Origin: an uncultured Salinimicrobium sp.
GTDB lineage: Bacteria > Bacteroidota > Bacteroidia > Flavobacteriales > Flavobacteriaceae
Direction: 5' to 3'
DNA length: 64,000 bases
NCBI GenBank assembly: GCA_946887075.1
Contig: CAMPKA010000010.1
Span: 41,578-105,577 of the forward strand
Part shown: positions 51,689 to 60,285 of the stretch, in pieces
Layout: each line of letters opens with the position of its first letter
Numbering within the stretch: the first letter of the stretch is position 1
The notes under the pieces: generated by a model
What the model was told of the DNA's origin: nothing
Databases searched by the model: none
What the model saw: only the letters and a program-made list of their open reading frames with translations
Made by a program: the position numbers and the translations under genes

Positions 51689-53113
51689 ATGGAACAGTAT
51701 GTCTTTCTATCCCTTATCGGTACCGGGATCGCCTATCTTCTATACTGGATTTTTCTAAGGCGAGAGAACAGCTTTGACTTTAATCGGTTTTATCTTCTGG
51801 GAAGCCTGATGCTCATGCTCGCAGCACCGGTCCTCAATTTTCCCGGACCCGTCCGACTCCATCAGATTTCTCAGGTGGAGTTAAAACAATCTGTATTTCC
51901 TACCGGGCTCATCGAATCGGATGTACACGGTGGGGAGCAGATATTGGTATCGAATCCGAAGGATAATTATGTAGCATGGCTTTGGAGCCTGTATATCCTG
52001 ATCACTATTGTGATGCTATACCGATTCTTCAGAAACCTTCGCCAGGTGGTCCTAAAGATCAGGAGTAATGACTGGTACGAATTTCACGGGATCAGGGTGA
52101 TTCCCCTGTCGGAAAAGGGACGTTCCTTTTCTTGCTTCGGGTACTGTTTTATGAACCTGAAGGACCTGGGCAATGCTGCTCATGCCAATCCAGTATTCCG
52201 GCACGAGGCGGCACATCTCAGGCAGAAACACAGTGTCGATGTCCTGGTATACGAAATTCTGGCCTGCCTTTTCTGGTTCAATCCCTTTGTATGGCTGTAT
52301 AAAAGAGCTGCCATGCTCAACCACGAATATGCTGCCGATCAGGCGGCCGTTCAGGGAGGTATTGATCTCCGGGCCTATTCTGAATGCCTGATCACTGCCG
52401 GAAATCCATATGATACCATGCCCCTCAGCAATGGTTTCAGCTTAATCTTAATCAAAAAAAGACTTAACATGTTACACAAAAGTGCCTCTAAGAGGGTGGT
52501 GAAAGTTGCCCGAATGACTTCTGTTCTCACCTTACTCAGCCTCTCATTTCTAATCACTTCCTTTACCGGAGGAACAAAATCCGACACCTTTACTGTAGTT
52601 GTGGATGCCGGCCATGGCGGGAAAGACCACGGTTCCTTCAACGAGAAAGAGGTCAACCTCAAAGTTGCTCATTATCTTCGGGAATTAAGCAAAGGAACCT
52701 CCATTAAAATTGTCCTGGTAAGGGATCAGGATGAATTTATTACCCTCAAGGAAAGAAGCAGCTTCTCCAATTCCCAAAAGGCTGACCTGCTCCTAAGCCT
52801 CCATTGTAACAGCGCTACTGATCCTCAGGCCAGAGGTGCCAATATATATTACAGCCCCAAGAGCCCAGCGGCTGAGGTTTCCCTCCAGTCGAGTCAGATC
52901 CTGGCCCGCAGGCTCCTTGACCTGTGCGAGTCGACCAGCATAAACGCGGCCAACTTTATGATCCTCAGGGAGAGTGAAGTTCCGGGTGTTACGGTACACA
53001 TGGGTTTCCTGAGTAACGAGATCGATAATAACAATCTTCAGTCCGACCTTTATCAGAAATCGATGGCCGTGGCACTACTGGAGGGCCTGCGAGAAATTCA
53101 TCAGGACAGGTAG
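51689..53113 (+). CDS. BlaR1-like M56 metallopeptidase fused to an N-acetylmuramoyl-L-alanine amidase domain (system 3)
   Basis: The frame opens at a TTG (51683) but the ATG at 51689 is preferred (474 residues). Order: two membrane helices (about 5-50), loop, helix (95-115), M56 motif FRHEAAHLRQKHSVDVLVYE (His at about 172) and LFWFNPFVWLY, then a helix (about 275-295) and a periplasmic Amidase_3 domain (about 300-474). The amidase has VVVDAGHGGKDHG (zinc His), EKEVNLKVA (zinc Glu) and LLSLHCNSA (zinc His), but where catalytic Glu is expected the sequence is VTVHMGFLSNEID, with His. The protein may bind peptidoglycan fragments as a signal. It lies 284 bases upstream of the Tra genes. Confidence 0.88.
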   Translation: MEQYVFLSLIGTGIAYLLYWIFLRRENSFDFNRFYLLGSLMLMLAAPVLNFPGPVRLHQISQVELKQSVFPTGLIESDVHGGEQILVSNPKDNYVAWLWSLYILITIVMLYRFFRNLRQVVLKIRSNDWYEFHGIRVIPLSEKGRSFSCFGYCFMNLKDLGNAAHANPVFRHEAAHLRQKHSVDVLVYEILACLFWFNPFVWLYKRAAMLNHEYAADQAAVQGGIDLRAYSECLITAGNPYDTMPLSNGFSLILIKKRLNMLHKSASKRVVKVARMTSVLTLLSLSFLITSFTGGTKSDTFTVVVDAGHGGKDHGSFNEKEVNLKVAHYLRELSKGTSIKIVLVRDQDEFITLKERSSFSNSQKADLLLSLHCNSATDPQARGANIYYSPKSPAAEVSLQSSQILARRLLDLCESTSINAANFMILRESEVPGVTVHMGFLSNEIDNNNLQSDLYQKSMAVALLEGLREIHQDR

Positions 53114-53397
53114 ATTTGACGGTTGTTCCACCCAGAGGAGTGAACGCTGTTCCAAAGGAGAACTGCCTAGGGATCGAAATCGCGTCCTGCGAAACCTTAT
53201 TGTACGTCAATGTCGTATAATTTCTTATTTGCTCTTCTCATTTTTCTTTTTAAGGATTTCTCAGTAAAAACTTTGTTTTCCAGCATTTTTAATAAATGTT
53301 CAATGCCGGAAAAGTTAAACTCAAAAACAGGTCACCTCCTGAGGCTGTTGTAGCTATAGTTTCATCATCGGTATTAATTCTTAAAAAACAAGAACCG

Positions 53398-53685
53398 ATG
53401 AAAAGACTTATCTACACCACAACATTTCTGGTCCTGATTCCCATTTGTTGCTTTGCACAAATCGGAGGTATAGAGGATTCTGTAGCTGATATCGCTGATA
53501 CTGTTCGTGCGGTTTTTCCCATTATCCTCGGTGTCATTTTCCTTGTGGGATTTCTCTTCAATGCCGGACACTTTTTCGGGGAGAATTCCGATCTGAAGAA
53601 GGGTATCACTCGGGTCCTGGTTTTTGTACTTATCGCCGGGGCGGTGGTGGGTATTTTTACCTACCTTATTGGAATTGTAGTCTGA
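53398..53685 (+). CDS. traE: TraE-like conjugal transfer protein (DUF4134, VirB2-like)
   Basis: The ATG at 53398 gives 95 residues: signal peptide (LIYTTTFLVLIPICCFAQ), then a short segment (IGGIEDSVADIADTVRAVF) and two hydrophobic helices (PIILGVIFLVGFLFNAGHFF and VLVFVLIAGAVVGIFTYLIG), the layout of small pilin-like VirB2/TraE proteins. The frame extends to 53296 without a signal, so the longer form is not used. Its stop overlaps the next ATG (TGATG). It is the first gene of a compact Tra operon. Confidence 0.85.
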   Translation: MKRLIYTTTFLVLIPICCFAQIGGIEDSVADIADTVRAVFPIILGVIFLVGFLFNAGHFFGENSDLKKGITRVLVFVLIAGAVVGIFTYLIGIVV

Positions 53686-53966
53686 TGAAGCGGTATCAGA
53701 TATATCGCAATATCAGGAAAAAGGCCATGATCTACGGGTTGCCAGTTCCTTTCTTCGGCCTGATGGTCCTCATATTGATCGGATCTCTTCTGGTGATCAT
53801 ATTTTCCTTTGGTATCGGGAGTGTAGCTGGAGCTGTGATTTTTAACAGCTCCAGCTATCTCTTTCTGACCCGTCTGTCTAAAAATCCTCACCTGCTTCGC
53901 CGTGGGAGCGTCTTCCCTAAAGTTATTTCCAACAAAAAATGCTCAGGACTTTCCGATGAAAACTAA
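53685..53966 (+). CDS. traF: TraF-like conjugal transfer protein (DUF4133, VirB3-like)
   Basis: The 93-residue protein has a short N-terminus (YQIYRNIRKKAMIYGLPVPF), two adjacent membrane helices (FFGLMVLILIGSLLVIIFSF and GSVAGAVIFNSSSYLF) and a basic tail, as in the VirB3-like DUF4133 family. It overlaps the start of traG by 11 bases, the usual arrangement in Bacteroides-type Tra operons. It should sit in the inner membrane with the TraG ATPase. Confidence 0.83.
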   Translation: MKRYQIYRNIRKKAMIYGLPVPFFGLMVLILIGSLLVIIFSFGIGSVAGAVIFNSSSYLFLTRLSKNPHLLRRGSVFPKVISNKKCSGLSDEN

Positions 53967-56364
53967 CCTAGCTTCTTGCCATCCTATAGCAGATCTGAAA
54001 GAAAACCTGGTATTTGCCAGTAATGGGAATCTTGTTCTCTGTTATAGGCTTAAGCTTCCCGAAACCTTCTCCTTGTCCGAAAGGGACTATGAAGAAATCC
54101 ATGGGATCTGGTTTCAGGGTCTTCGGAATCTCCCCGCAGGCTGTGTACTGCACAAGCAGGATATATACCGGAAGAGGGAGTTTTCAGGCAAAAAGCTTTT
54201 CAGGAGGACTTTTCTTGGCCAGGCCACCTGGCAATACTTCAGAGGAAGGCCTTACCTTGACCATGAGAGTCTGCTTTTCTTCATCTGGACGGGAAATAAA
54301 GGCCTCAATCATTCCAGGTTTATCAATCCTTTTCGAAAGATCAGTAAGAGCAGGCCCTCGGAACTCGAAGCCGGACTCGAGGTTTTCACGGAATCCGTTC
54401 GGGATGCCGTGTCCTATATAAACAACAGTAAAAAAATCATTGTTGCTCCCCTTGGAGAAAAAGAGATTCTGGAGGTGACCCAGGCCTATTTTAATGGCTT
54501 CAATGAAGCCTGTGATACAGATATACTACTTCAGGGACCGGGTCTTCAGGGCGGCAAAAATTCTTTTGAGGTTCTTGCGGTCAATAATGAGATGTGCTTT
54601 GGAGAAGCAGTCCAGACCAGTAAGCCGGACAGAATTTTCAATGCTGATGATTTCGTCTTCCATACCGGATTCCTCGATGGCCTCGGCCTGGGCATTAAGG
54701 AGGATCATATCCTGAACCAGGTGATTTACTTCGATGACAAGTCCAGGTGGAGAAAGCTGCTGGAACGACGATCAGACGAGCTGAGGAAAAGCAGCAATTT
54801 CGGGAACCAGAATAAACTGGTTCTGGAAAAGATCACCGGAATCCTCGATCGCATCAGCAAGGATGAAAATTCAAGGGTGATCCGGGGTCATCTGAATGTG
54901 GTCCTCTGGAACGAGGATCCGCAGAAATTATCCGCAACCTGTTCTAAGGTAAAAACGGAATTCAGGGAACTGGATATCATGCCGTATTTTCCGATCGGGG
55001 AGGAAAGAAGGAATTACTTCATCAACAGCTATTTCTGTTTCTCTTCCAACCTATCCGAGGAGGACCTTTATGTGACGGATCTGAAACATGCGCTTTGCCT
55101 TCTGATCAATAACAGCAGCTATCGCAGTGATGAAACCGGAGTCATCTTTAACGACAGAATATTCAATATTCCCGTTCTTAAGGATGTGTGGGATGACGCG
55201 AAAAAACGCATCAAGGCCAGGAATTTTGCCATTTTCGCACCGACCGGAGAAGGAAAATCCTTTCTTGCCAATAATATCCTGAGGCAATATTATGAATCAG
55301 GGGTAAGGCTGGTTATCATTGATCTGGGAGGATCCTACAGCAAATTTGCGAAATTGTATCCTGAGGATCACCTGATCCTGAGGTACGAGGAGGGAAAGAA
55401 CCTCGGGATCAACCCTTTTTTTATAACAGGAAAAGGTGATATCACTCCGCAGCATCTGGAAGATCTTTCCACTTTTCTGCTGGAGCTCTTTACTGCCGGG
55501 ACCATGGTGGTCAAAGCTGAAGAGGTGGCCGTAAAAAAAATTCTGCGACACTTTTACAGGAAGGTTCCCTCGGGTCATTCGATGCAATCCTTCTATGATT
55601 TTGTCAGTTCCACTGGAGATCAACTCCTTCCCCGGCTCCAGATCCATCCCGAGTATTTTGACCTGGCTAACTTCCTGCACATCATGTCGGAATACGTGGG
55701 AGAAGGACTCTACAGTTTTCTTTTTGAGATCCGGGAGGATCAGAGTTTTAAACTTGAGCAGAAACGGCTCATCATCTTCGAGCTGGACCAGATCCGGAAC
55801 AACAAGGAGATCCTGGCCGTCATGCTGAAGCTGATCAAGGCAGCGATCCAAAGGACCATCTGGCAGAACAGGAGCGAGAAGGGCATTATCCTGTTTGACG
55901 AATTTGCAAAGCAGCTCAAGTTTGATCACGTCCTGGAAAGCGTGGAATTTTATTATCAGGCCATCAGGAAACAGAACGGGGCGATCGGAATTATCCTGCA
56001 GTCGATTAACCAGCTGCCTCAGAATGCCACCTCCGCGAGCATCCTCGAAAACACTCAAGTCATCTACAGTCTGAACAATGAAAAGGGATATGACGAGCTT
56101 CGGAAAAGGCTGAACCTATCCAGTCATGAGCTCAACCAGCTCAGGTCGATCAGAAACAGACTTACCGGCACCGGAAAATACACCGAGATCTTCATCAAAA
56201 TCGGGAGGGAGAGCAATGTATTTCGTCTGGAGGTTCCCCCTGAAGCGGAGGTTGCGTATCTCACCGATGGGTCCGAGAATGCCGCCCTTATGGAAATTTT
56301 TGAAAAAACAGGTTGTATGGAGACAGCCATTAATCAATTCATTAACCAAAACAATCGAAGATGA
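53956..56364 (+). CDS. traG: TraG-like VirB4 family conjugation ATPase
   Basis: The ATG at 53956 (802 residues) is preferred over 53902, which overlaps traF much further. The N-terminal half is the TraG/VirB4 N-domain (LASCHPIADLKENLVFASNGNLVLC). The ATPase half has Walker A NFAIFAPTGEGKSFLANN near residue 435, Walker B GIILFDEFAKQL near 640, and the downstream IGIILQSINQLP. This cytoplasmic ATPase powers pilus assembly and the type IV secretion machine. It overlaps traI by four bases (ATGA). It is intact and of normal length for the family. Confidence 0.95.
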   Translation: MKTNLASCHPIADLKENLVFASNGNLVLCYRLKLPETFSLSERDYEEIHGIWFQGLRNLPAGCVLHKQDIYRKREFSGKKLFRRTFLGQATWQYFRGRPYLDHESLLFFIWTGNKGLNHSRFINPFRKISKSRPSELEAGLEVFTESVRDAVSYINNSKKIIVAPLGEKEILEVTQAYFNGFNEACDTDILLQGPGLQGGKNSFEVLAVNNEMCFGEAVQTSKPDRIFNADDFVFHTGFLDGLGLGIKEDHILNQVIYFDDKSRWRKLLERRSDELRKSSNFGNQNKLVLEKITGILDRISKDENSRVIRGHLNVVLWNEDPQKLSATCSKVKTEFRELDIMPYFPIGEERRNYFINSYFCFSSNLSEEDLYVTDLKHALCLLINNSSYRSDETGVIFNDRIFNIPVLKDVWDDAKKRIKARNFAIFAPTGEGKSFLANNILRQYYESGVRLVIIDLGGSYSKFAKLYPEDHLILRYEEGKNLGINPFFITGKGDITPQHLEDLSTFLLELFTAGTMVVKAEEVAVKKILRHFYRKVPSGHSMQSFYDFVSSTGDQLLPRLQIHPEYFDLANFLHIMSEYVGEGLYSFLFEIREDQSFKLEQKRLIIFELDQIRNNKEILAVMLKLIKAAIQRTIWQNRSEKGIILFDEFAKQLKFDHVLESVEFYYQAIRKQNGAIGIILQSINQLPQNATSASILENTQVIYSLNNEKGYDELRKRLNLSSHELNQLRSIRNRLTGTGKYTEIFIKIGRESNVFRLEVPPEAEVAYLTDGSENAALMEIFEKTGCMETAINQFINQNNRR

Positions 56365-56930
56365 AAACAAAGATTTTTTTTCTCATGCTGCTGGGCTTGC
56401 TTAGCAAACCAGTCTTTTCACAGGGAATGCCTGTTTACGACAATACGAATTTCCTCGCTTTGGGGAAGTCGCTCATCGAATCAGCCAAGCAGACTTCCCA
56501 GCTCCTGAAAACCGTCGATTTTCTTCGGGAACAAAAGCAACGCCTGGAGCAGGTAAATGTGATCCTTAAAGAACTCAACCTGGTCCGCGAGATCATCGAT
56601 AACAATGGGTATCTCTTTGAGATGGTAAAGGGAGACCTCAGGGAAATACTCAGCTCCCCATACCTTACTCCTGAGGAAGTGGACCGTATCTCTGATTCCT
56701 TTGATGCCATTTTAGAGATTGCTCTTGCCGATATGGAATTCATGCGTCAACTCCTGATGAGCAATTACCTCGAAATGTCGGATGCGGAGCGGCTGATGCT
56801 CCTGGAAACCCAGAGATCAAGGTCACGGGAAATGGTTGAGGAAATACAGGTCAAAAAGAAGCGCTACAGGACCATTATCTCCTTCAGGAGGTTTCAGAGT
56901 AGGATCAATAACAGGGAAATCACCCACTAA
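56361..56930 (+). CDS. traI: TraI-like conjugal transfer protein (DUF4141, VirB5-like)
   Basis: The 189-residue product starts with a signal peptide (IFFLMLLGLLSKPVFSQ), then YDNTNFLALGKSLIESAKQTSQLLKTVDFL and long helices with coiled-coil character (EQKQRLEQVNVILKELN), ending in a basic tail. This matches the VirB5-like TraI of Bacteroides elements (not the relaxase TraI of F plasmids). It is periplasmic and probably a minor pilus component. Eight bases separate it from traJ. Confidence 0.85.
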   Translation: MKTKIFFLMLLGLLSKPVFSQGMPVYDNTNFLALGKSLIESAKQTSQLLKTVDFLREQKQRLEQVNVILKELNLVREIIDNNGYLFEMVKGDLREILSSPYLTPEEVDRISDSFDAILEIALADMEFMRQLLMSNYLEMSDAERLMLLETQRSRSREMVEEIQVKKKRYRTIISFRRFQSRINNREITH

Positions 56931-56938
56931 TAAAGCAA

Positions 56939-57766
56939 ATGATGTCCATAGGCCTGGAATATGTCGATGCGGTCTTTACAACCATTAAGCAAAGCAGTTT
57001 TGCGCAGTATACGATTATGGGAATGAAGGGCCTGGCTGTGATGTTCTTCCTGGTGAATATCATCAAGAAGTACAGCGAGGGTGCGGTAAGGGACGACGGC
57101 TATACCTGGGGCCTTGGACCTGCTGATCTGATTCGCAATTTCCTCGTGGTGCTCCTGGTCATTTTCTCGACTCAGATCCTCGGCTTCTTTGACGGAATTC
57201 TCGTCTCTATCGAGGCAGCTTATCGTGACACGGCTCCGGAACTAATACCGCTGCAGCTCCAGCATATGGAAATCGAGGAGGACGTTGGCCTTGTGGAGGC
57301 GTCCAAAAGGGCGATGACCATGCTGTATGAATATCTGGTTACGCCCTTTTATCCGATGAAAATGTTCGCCTTTATCCTGAGCATTTTCCTCTGGCTGATG
57401 GACCTGTTCATCTACCCCCTTTTTCTTGCGGAACGTTACTTTCTGCTAGGGCTGATGCAGGTCTTTTTTCCACTGGTGATGAGTCTGGCGGTTTTCGAAA
57501 GGTTTCGGGAAATGGGCTACAACTTCTTCAGACTCTATGCGGCTGTATACATGATCGTGCCCGCTTTTTTTCTGGTCAATGTCTTTGTCAATCTCCTCTA
57601 TGAGGCAATCAATGAAAATTTCTGGGGAGAACTTCTGGGGACAGGGGAGGAGAGCGGGGTTTTTGAACCGGTTGTTCAACTCGGATCCGTGGCCTTTATC
57701 GTATTTCTCAAATTCAAATTATACCGCCGGGCCATTTCCTTCACATTTAGAATTTTTTCCGTTTAA
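56939..57766 (+). CDS. traJ: TraJ-like conjugal transfer membrane protein (VirB6-like)
   Basis: The 275-residue protein has about six membrane helices: YTIMGMKGLAVMFFLVNIIK, FLVVLLVIFSTQILGFFDG, AFILSIFLWLMDLFIYPLFL, LLGLMQVFFPLVMSLAVF, MIVPAFFLVNVFVNLLY and VAFIVFLKFKLY. The order and the central loop fit VirB6/TraJ. Two adjacent ATG codons (56939, 56942) are equally good. It should form part of the inner-membrane channel of the transfer machine. Confidence 0.88.
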   Translation: MMSIGLEYVDAVFTTIKQSSFAQYTIMGMKGLAVMFFLVNIIKKYSEGAVRDDGYTWGLGPADLIRNFLVVLLVIFSTQILGFFDGILVSIEAAYRDTAPELIPLQLQHMEIEEDVGLVEASKRAMTMLYEYLVTPFYPMKMFAFILSIFLWLMDLFIYPLFLAERYFLLGLMQVFFPLVMSLAVFERFREMGYNFFRLYAAVYMIVPAFFLVNVFVNLLYEAINENFWGELLGTGEESGVFEPVVQLGSVAFIVFLKFKLYRRAISFTFRIFSV

Positions 57767-57778
57767 AACTATTTGATT

Positions 57779-58396
57779 ATGAAAACACCTTATAAAAACA
57801 TCTACACTGTTCTAAAGATTAACCGGTTTATCGTTTTTTCTGTTGTTATTGTCGCTTTTCTAAGCAGCGGATTTGCGTTATGGTTTGTGTTCAGTATGAA
57901 CCGCACCATGCTCAACAGCATGTTTGCCGTCAACTCCGACGGCTCAATTATTCCCTTGAAACTGAGCAACAAAAAAGAGAATCAGGAAATAGAGGCTCTG
58001 GCCCATCTGCAGTTATTCCACCAATACTTTTACGGGATCGACCCCAGCAATTATGAACGGAATCTGGAGAAAGCGCTTTGGCTGGGAAACAGTTCTGTTG
58101 ATAATCTTTATCGGCAAAAGAAATCAGAGGGGCTATACAATCGCCTCCTGCAGTACTCCCTGGTCCAGAATGTCAGGAGCATCAACAGTACAATAGACCT
58201 GGGAGTGGTACCTCCCTCTTTTAGGACCGTCCTTTTACTGGAGGTGATCCGCGGAAAGGTGACCGACCGGTATGAACTGATTACCTCCGGTAATCTGATT
58301 GAGGTAGACCGGAATTTTCCAAGGAATACCCATGGCCTCCTGATCACTAATTTTTTCGAAAACAGCTTAAGAAAACTCAGCCATGAAGATCGATAA
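57779..58396 (+). CDS. traK: TraK-like conjugal transfer protein (VirB8-like)
   Basis: The ATG at 57779 gives 205 residues; a TTG at 57773 is less likely. A short cytoplasmic N-terminus and one membrane helix (RFIVFSVVIVAFLSSGFALWFVF) are followed by a periplasmic domain (NSDGSIIPLKLSNKKENQEIEA, LAHLQLFHQYFYGIDPSNYERNLEKALWLG) as in TraK. The family bridges inner-membrane and outer-membrane parts of the transfer channel. It overlaps traM by 14 bases; no traL gene lies between. Confidence 0.9.
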   Translation: MKTPYKNIYTVLKINRFIVFSVVIVAFLSSGFALWFVFSMNRTMLNSMFAVNSDGSIIPLKLSNKKENQEIEALAHLQLFHQYFYGIDPSNYERNLEKALWLGNSSVDNLYRQKKSEGLYNRLLQYSLVQNVRSINSTIDLGVVPPSFRTVLLLEVIRGKVTDRYELITSGNLIEVDRNFPRNTHGLLITNFFENSLRKLSHEDR

Positions 58397-59285
58397 GAAG
58401 AAACTTGTGTTCAGTAGCATGATTATCGTGGTCCTCATCTTTATCGTGAGCTATACCATGTTGGTCTTTATGGGGGATGAAGAACCCGAAACGCTGCAAC
58501 AGACCGAGGTTCCTGCGATCAAAGAGGTACAGGAAACCTACGAATCCAAGCTTGAAGCCGTTAACGCCATTGAGGAAGAGCGAGAAAGAGAGGTGCCGGG
58601 GATGTATTCGGATAAACTGCTGGATTCCATGGGATACTATGATCCCCATCTGGAGGAGAAAGACCGGAAGACGGCTCTTGACAGTATATATTCCTATGGA
58701 CCCATGGGCCTGGAACTTGAGGATTCAATCCCCTTGGAAACCGTTGAGACCTCGGGATATGTAAGGGATACCATTACAGCAAAGGAAACCCTTGATGAAT
58801 TTGCCGCCATCCATCAAGCTTTTTTTCTGGCTGGTTCACGAAACCCCGAAATCAAGGAGCAGGATACCGGAAGAGAGGTCCTTGCAGTGGTCAATGGGGA
58901 GCATACGGTTCGCAATCATGATCGTCTGGAACTGATATTACAGGATTCCGTTCGTATCGGGGATGTTTTCCTGCCCCGCAACAGTGTGCTCTACGGTTTT
59001 GTTAGCCTCCGGAAGAACAGGATCGATATCACGATTCCGGGTATAGGCTCAAAAGGATTGGTCCTGGAGGCCTTTGATCTTCACGATGGGCGGAAAGGCA
59101 TCTATGTCAGGAATAGTTTCAGGGCCGAAATGAGCAAGCAGGTGCTGGATGACCTAACGGAGGAAATTAATATTGCAGGAGTGCCCCAGGTTCGTGGTCT
59201 AGGGAATCTCTTTAGGCGTACAAGCCGGAATCCTAAAATTACGGTTCTGAACCAGTATCAACTTATTCTAAAACCACAATTATGA
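58383..59285 (+). CDS. traM: TraM-like conjugal transfer protein (VirB10-like)
   Basis: The 300-residue protein has one N-terminal membrane helix (LVFSSMIIVVLIFIVSYTMLVF), a Glu-rich linker (about 40-85), and a C-terminal beta domain with FLPRNSVLYGFVSLRKNRIDITI and GVPQVRGLGNLFRR. This is the TraM type, analogous to VirB10, spanning the envelope. It is on the short side for the family because the linker is compact. Its last bases overlap traN (ATGA). Confidence 0.87.
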   Translation: MKIDKKKLVFSSMIIVVLIFIVSYTMLVFMGDEEPETLQQTEVPAIKEVQETYESKLEAVNAIEEEREREVPGMYSDKLLDSMGYYDPHLEEKDRKTALDSIYSYGPMGLELEDSIPLETVETSGYVRDTITAKETLDEFAAIHQAFFLAGSRNPEIKEQDTGREVLAVVNGEHTVRNHDRLELILQDSVRIGDVFLPRNSVLYGFVSLRKNRIDITIPGIGSKGLVLEAFDLHDGRKGIYVRNSFRAEMSKQVLDDLTEEINIAGVPQVRGLGNLFRRTSRNPKITVLNQYQLILKPQL

Positions 59286-60082
59286 AAAAGCTCATATTAT
59301 TAGGGATGTTGGTCTTTCCAGCAATGGCTGCAGCCCAGAAAATCGATACCATATTCGCAAATGAAAAATTCAATACTGTGCTTTTTTTTCCGGAGAAGAT
59401 CAGACAGGCAGTGGCAGGGTCTGCGGATTTTTTATTTAGCTACAATGAGGAACATCCGCAGTATTTCGGTCTTGTTAAAGCCCGAATAGGATCTTCAAGC
59501 AATCTGCTCGTGATCACCGTGGATGGCGCCGTTTATTCCTATATCCTGAAGTACCGAAAGAACCTGACCCGACTCACCTATTTCATTCCTGAGGCGGAAT
59601 CCATAGGGACTGAATTTTCCCGGTCTCTGCAGGAGAAGAGTCCCAAGATGGTAGGAACCTCCACAGAGGAGCAGGCAGGACAAGAATTGCGCAGGAAGGC
59701 CGCCTACTACCACGAGGTCTCAGACGAGAGGATCCGAAAGAGGAGAAGAAGGGGTCTGAGCCTGCAACTCAATGATATGATCTATTACGGGGATGAGGTT
59801 TTTATGGTATTTGAAGTCGGAAATGCCTCAGAAATAGCTTTCGAGATAGACTACCTGCGGGTGTTTGTCGTGTCGGGCAACAGAAAAAGGAATTCCTCCT
59901 ATCAGAAAGTCCTAAAGAAGCCTGTTCTCCGATATAAGCTGCCAGAGCGAATCGCAAAAGGGGACCGGGTGAAAATCGTATATGTTTTTCCAAGGTTCGT
60001 CCTGGGTAGCAAGGACCGGCTTGAAATCGAACTACAGGAGAAAAGAGGAAATCGTATGTTGCAGCTTTGCCTGAGGAACTAG
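59282..60082 (+). CDS. traN: TraN-like conjugal transfer protein (DUF4138, VirB9-like)
   Basis: The 266-residue protein has a signal peptide (LILLGMLVFPAMAAAQ), an N-terminal beta domain (FANEKFNTVLFFPEKIRQAVAGSADF), the YSYILKYRK segment, a Glu/Lys/Arg-rich middle, and a C-terminal beta domain (DMIYYGDEVFMVFEVGNASEIAFEIDYLRVFV) typical of DUF4138. It is the outer-membrane-associated partner of TraM. It ends the operon; a terminator lies 172 bases downstream. No relaxase, coupling protein, TraA/B, TraO-Q or primase follows. Confidence 0.9.
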   Translation: MKKLILLGMLVFPAMAAAQKIDTIFANEKFNTVLFFPEKIRQAVAGSADFLFSYNEEHPQYFGLVKARIGSSSNLLVITVDGAVYSYILKYRKNLTRLTYFIPEAESIGTEFSRSLQEKSPKMVGTSTEEQAGQELRRKAAYYHEVSDERIRKRRRRGLSLQLNDMIYYGDEVFMVFEVGNASEIAFEIDYLRVFVVSGNRKRNSSYQKVLKKPVLRYKLPERIAKGDRVKIVYVFPRFVLGSKDRLEIELQEKRGNRMLQLCLRN

Positions 60083-60253
60083 AACAATGGTCTTTAGCTA
60101 AAGTAGGTCAGAGCTTTTTTGATTACCCACCAGCTTGTCCAGTATAACTTGCGGAAAGGGTGATTACCGGACGCCCATTGTCAATTAACTTCTCCCATAC
60201 GAACTTTCTCCTTCTCAGTTCTTTCCAATCAAGAGGATTAAAGATATAATGGT

Positions 60254-60285
60254 GATTAATCCTTAGAGGCTTTAATCTTTTTTTT
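60254..60285 (+). terminator. Terminator downstream of the Tra operon
   Basis: A stem of GATTAA...TTAATC extended by CCT/AGG (60254-60277) is followed by eight T residues on the plus strand. Its stem and T-run extend over the last codons of the convergent Rho-N gene. Confidence 0.7.

Noticed and set aside
53398..60082. Complete integrative conjugative element
   Set aside because: No integrase, relaxase, coupling protein, attachment repeats or cargo genes are visible around the Tra genes, so only a secretion module can be claimed.
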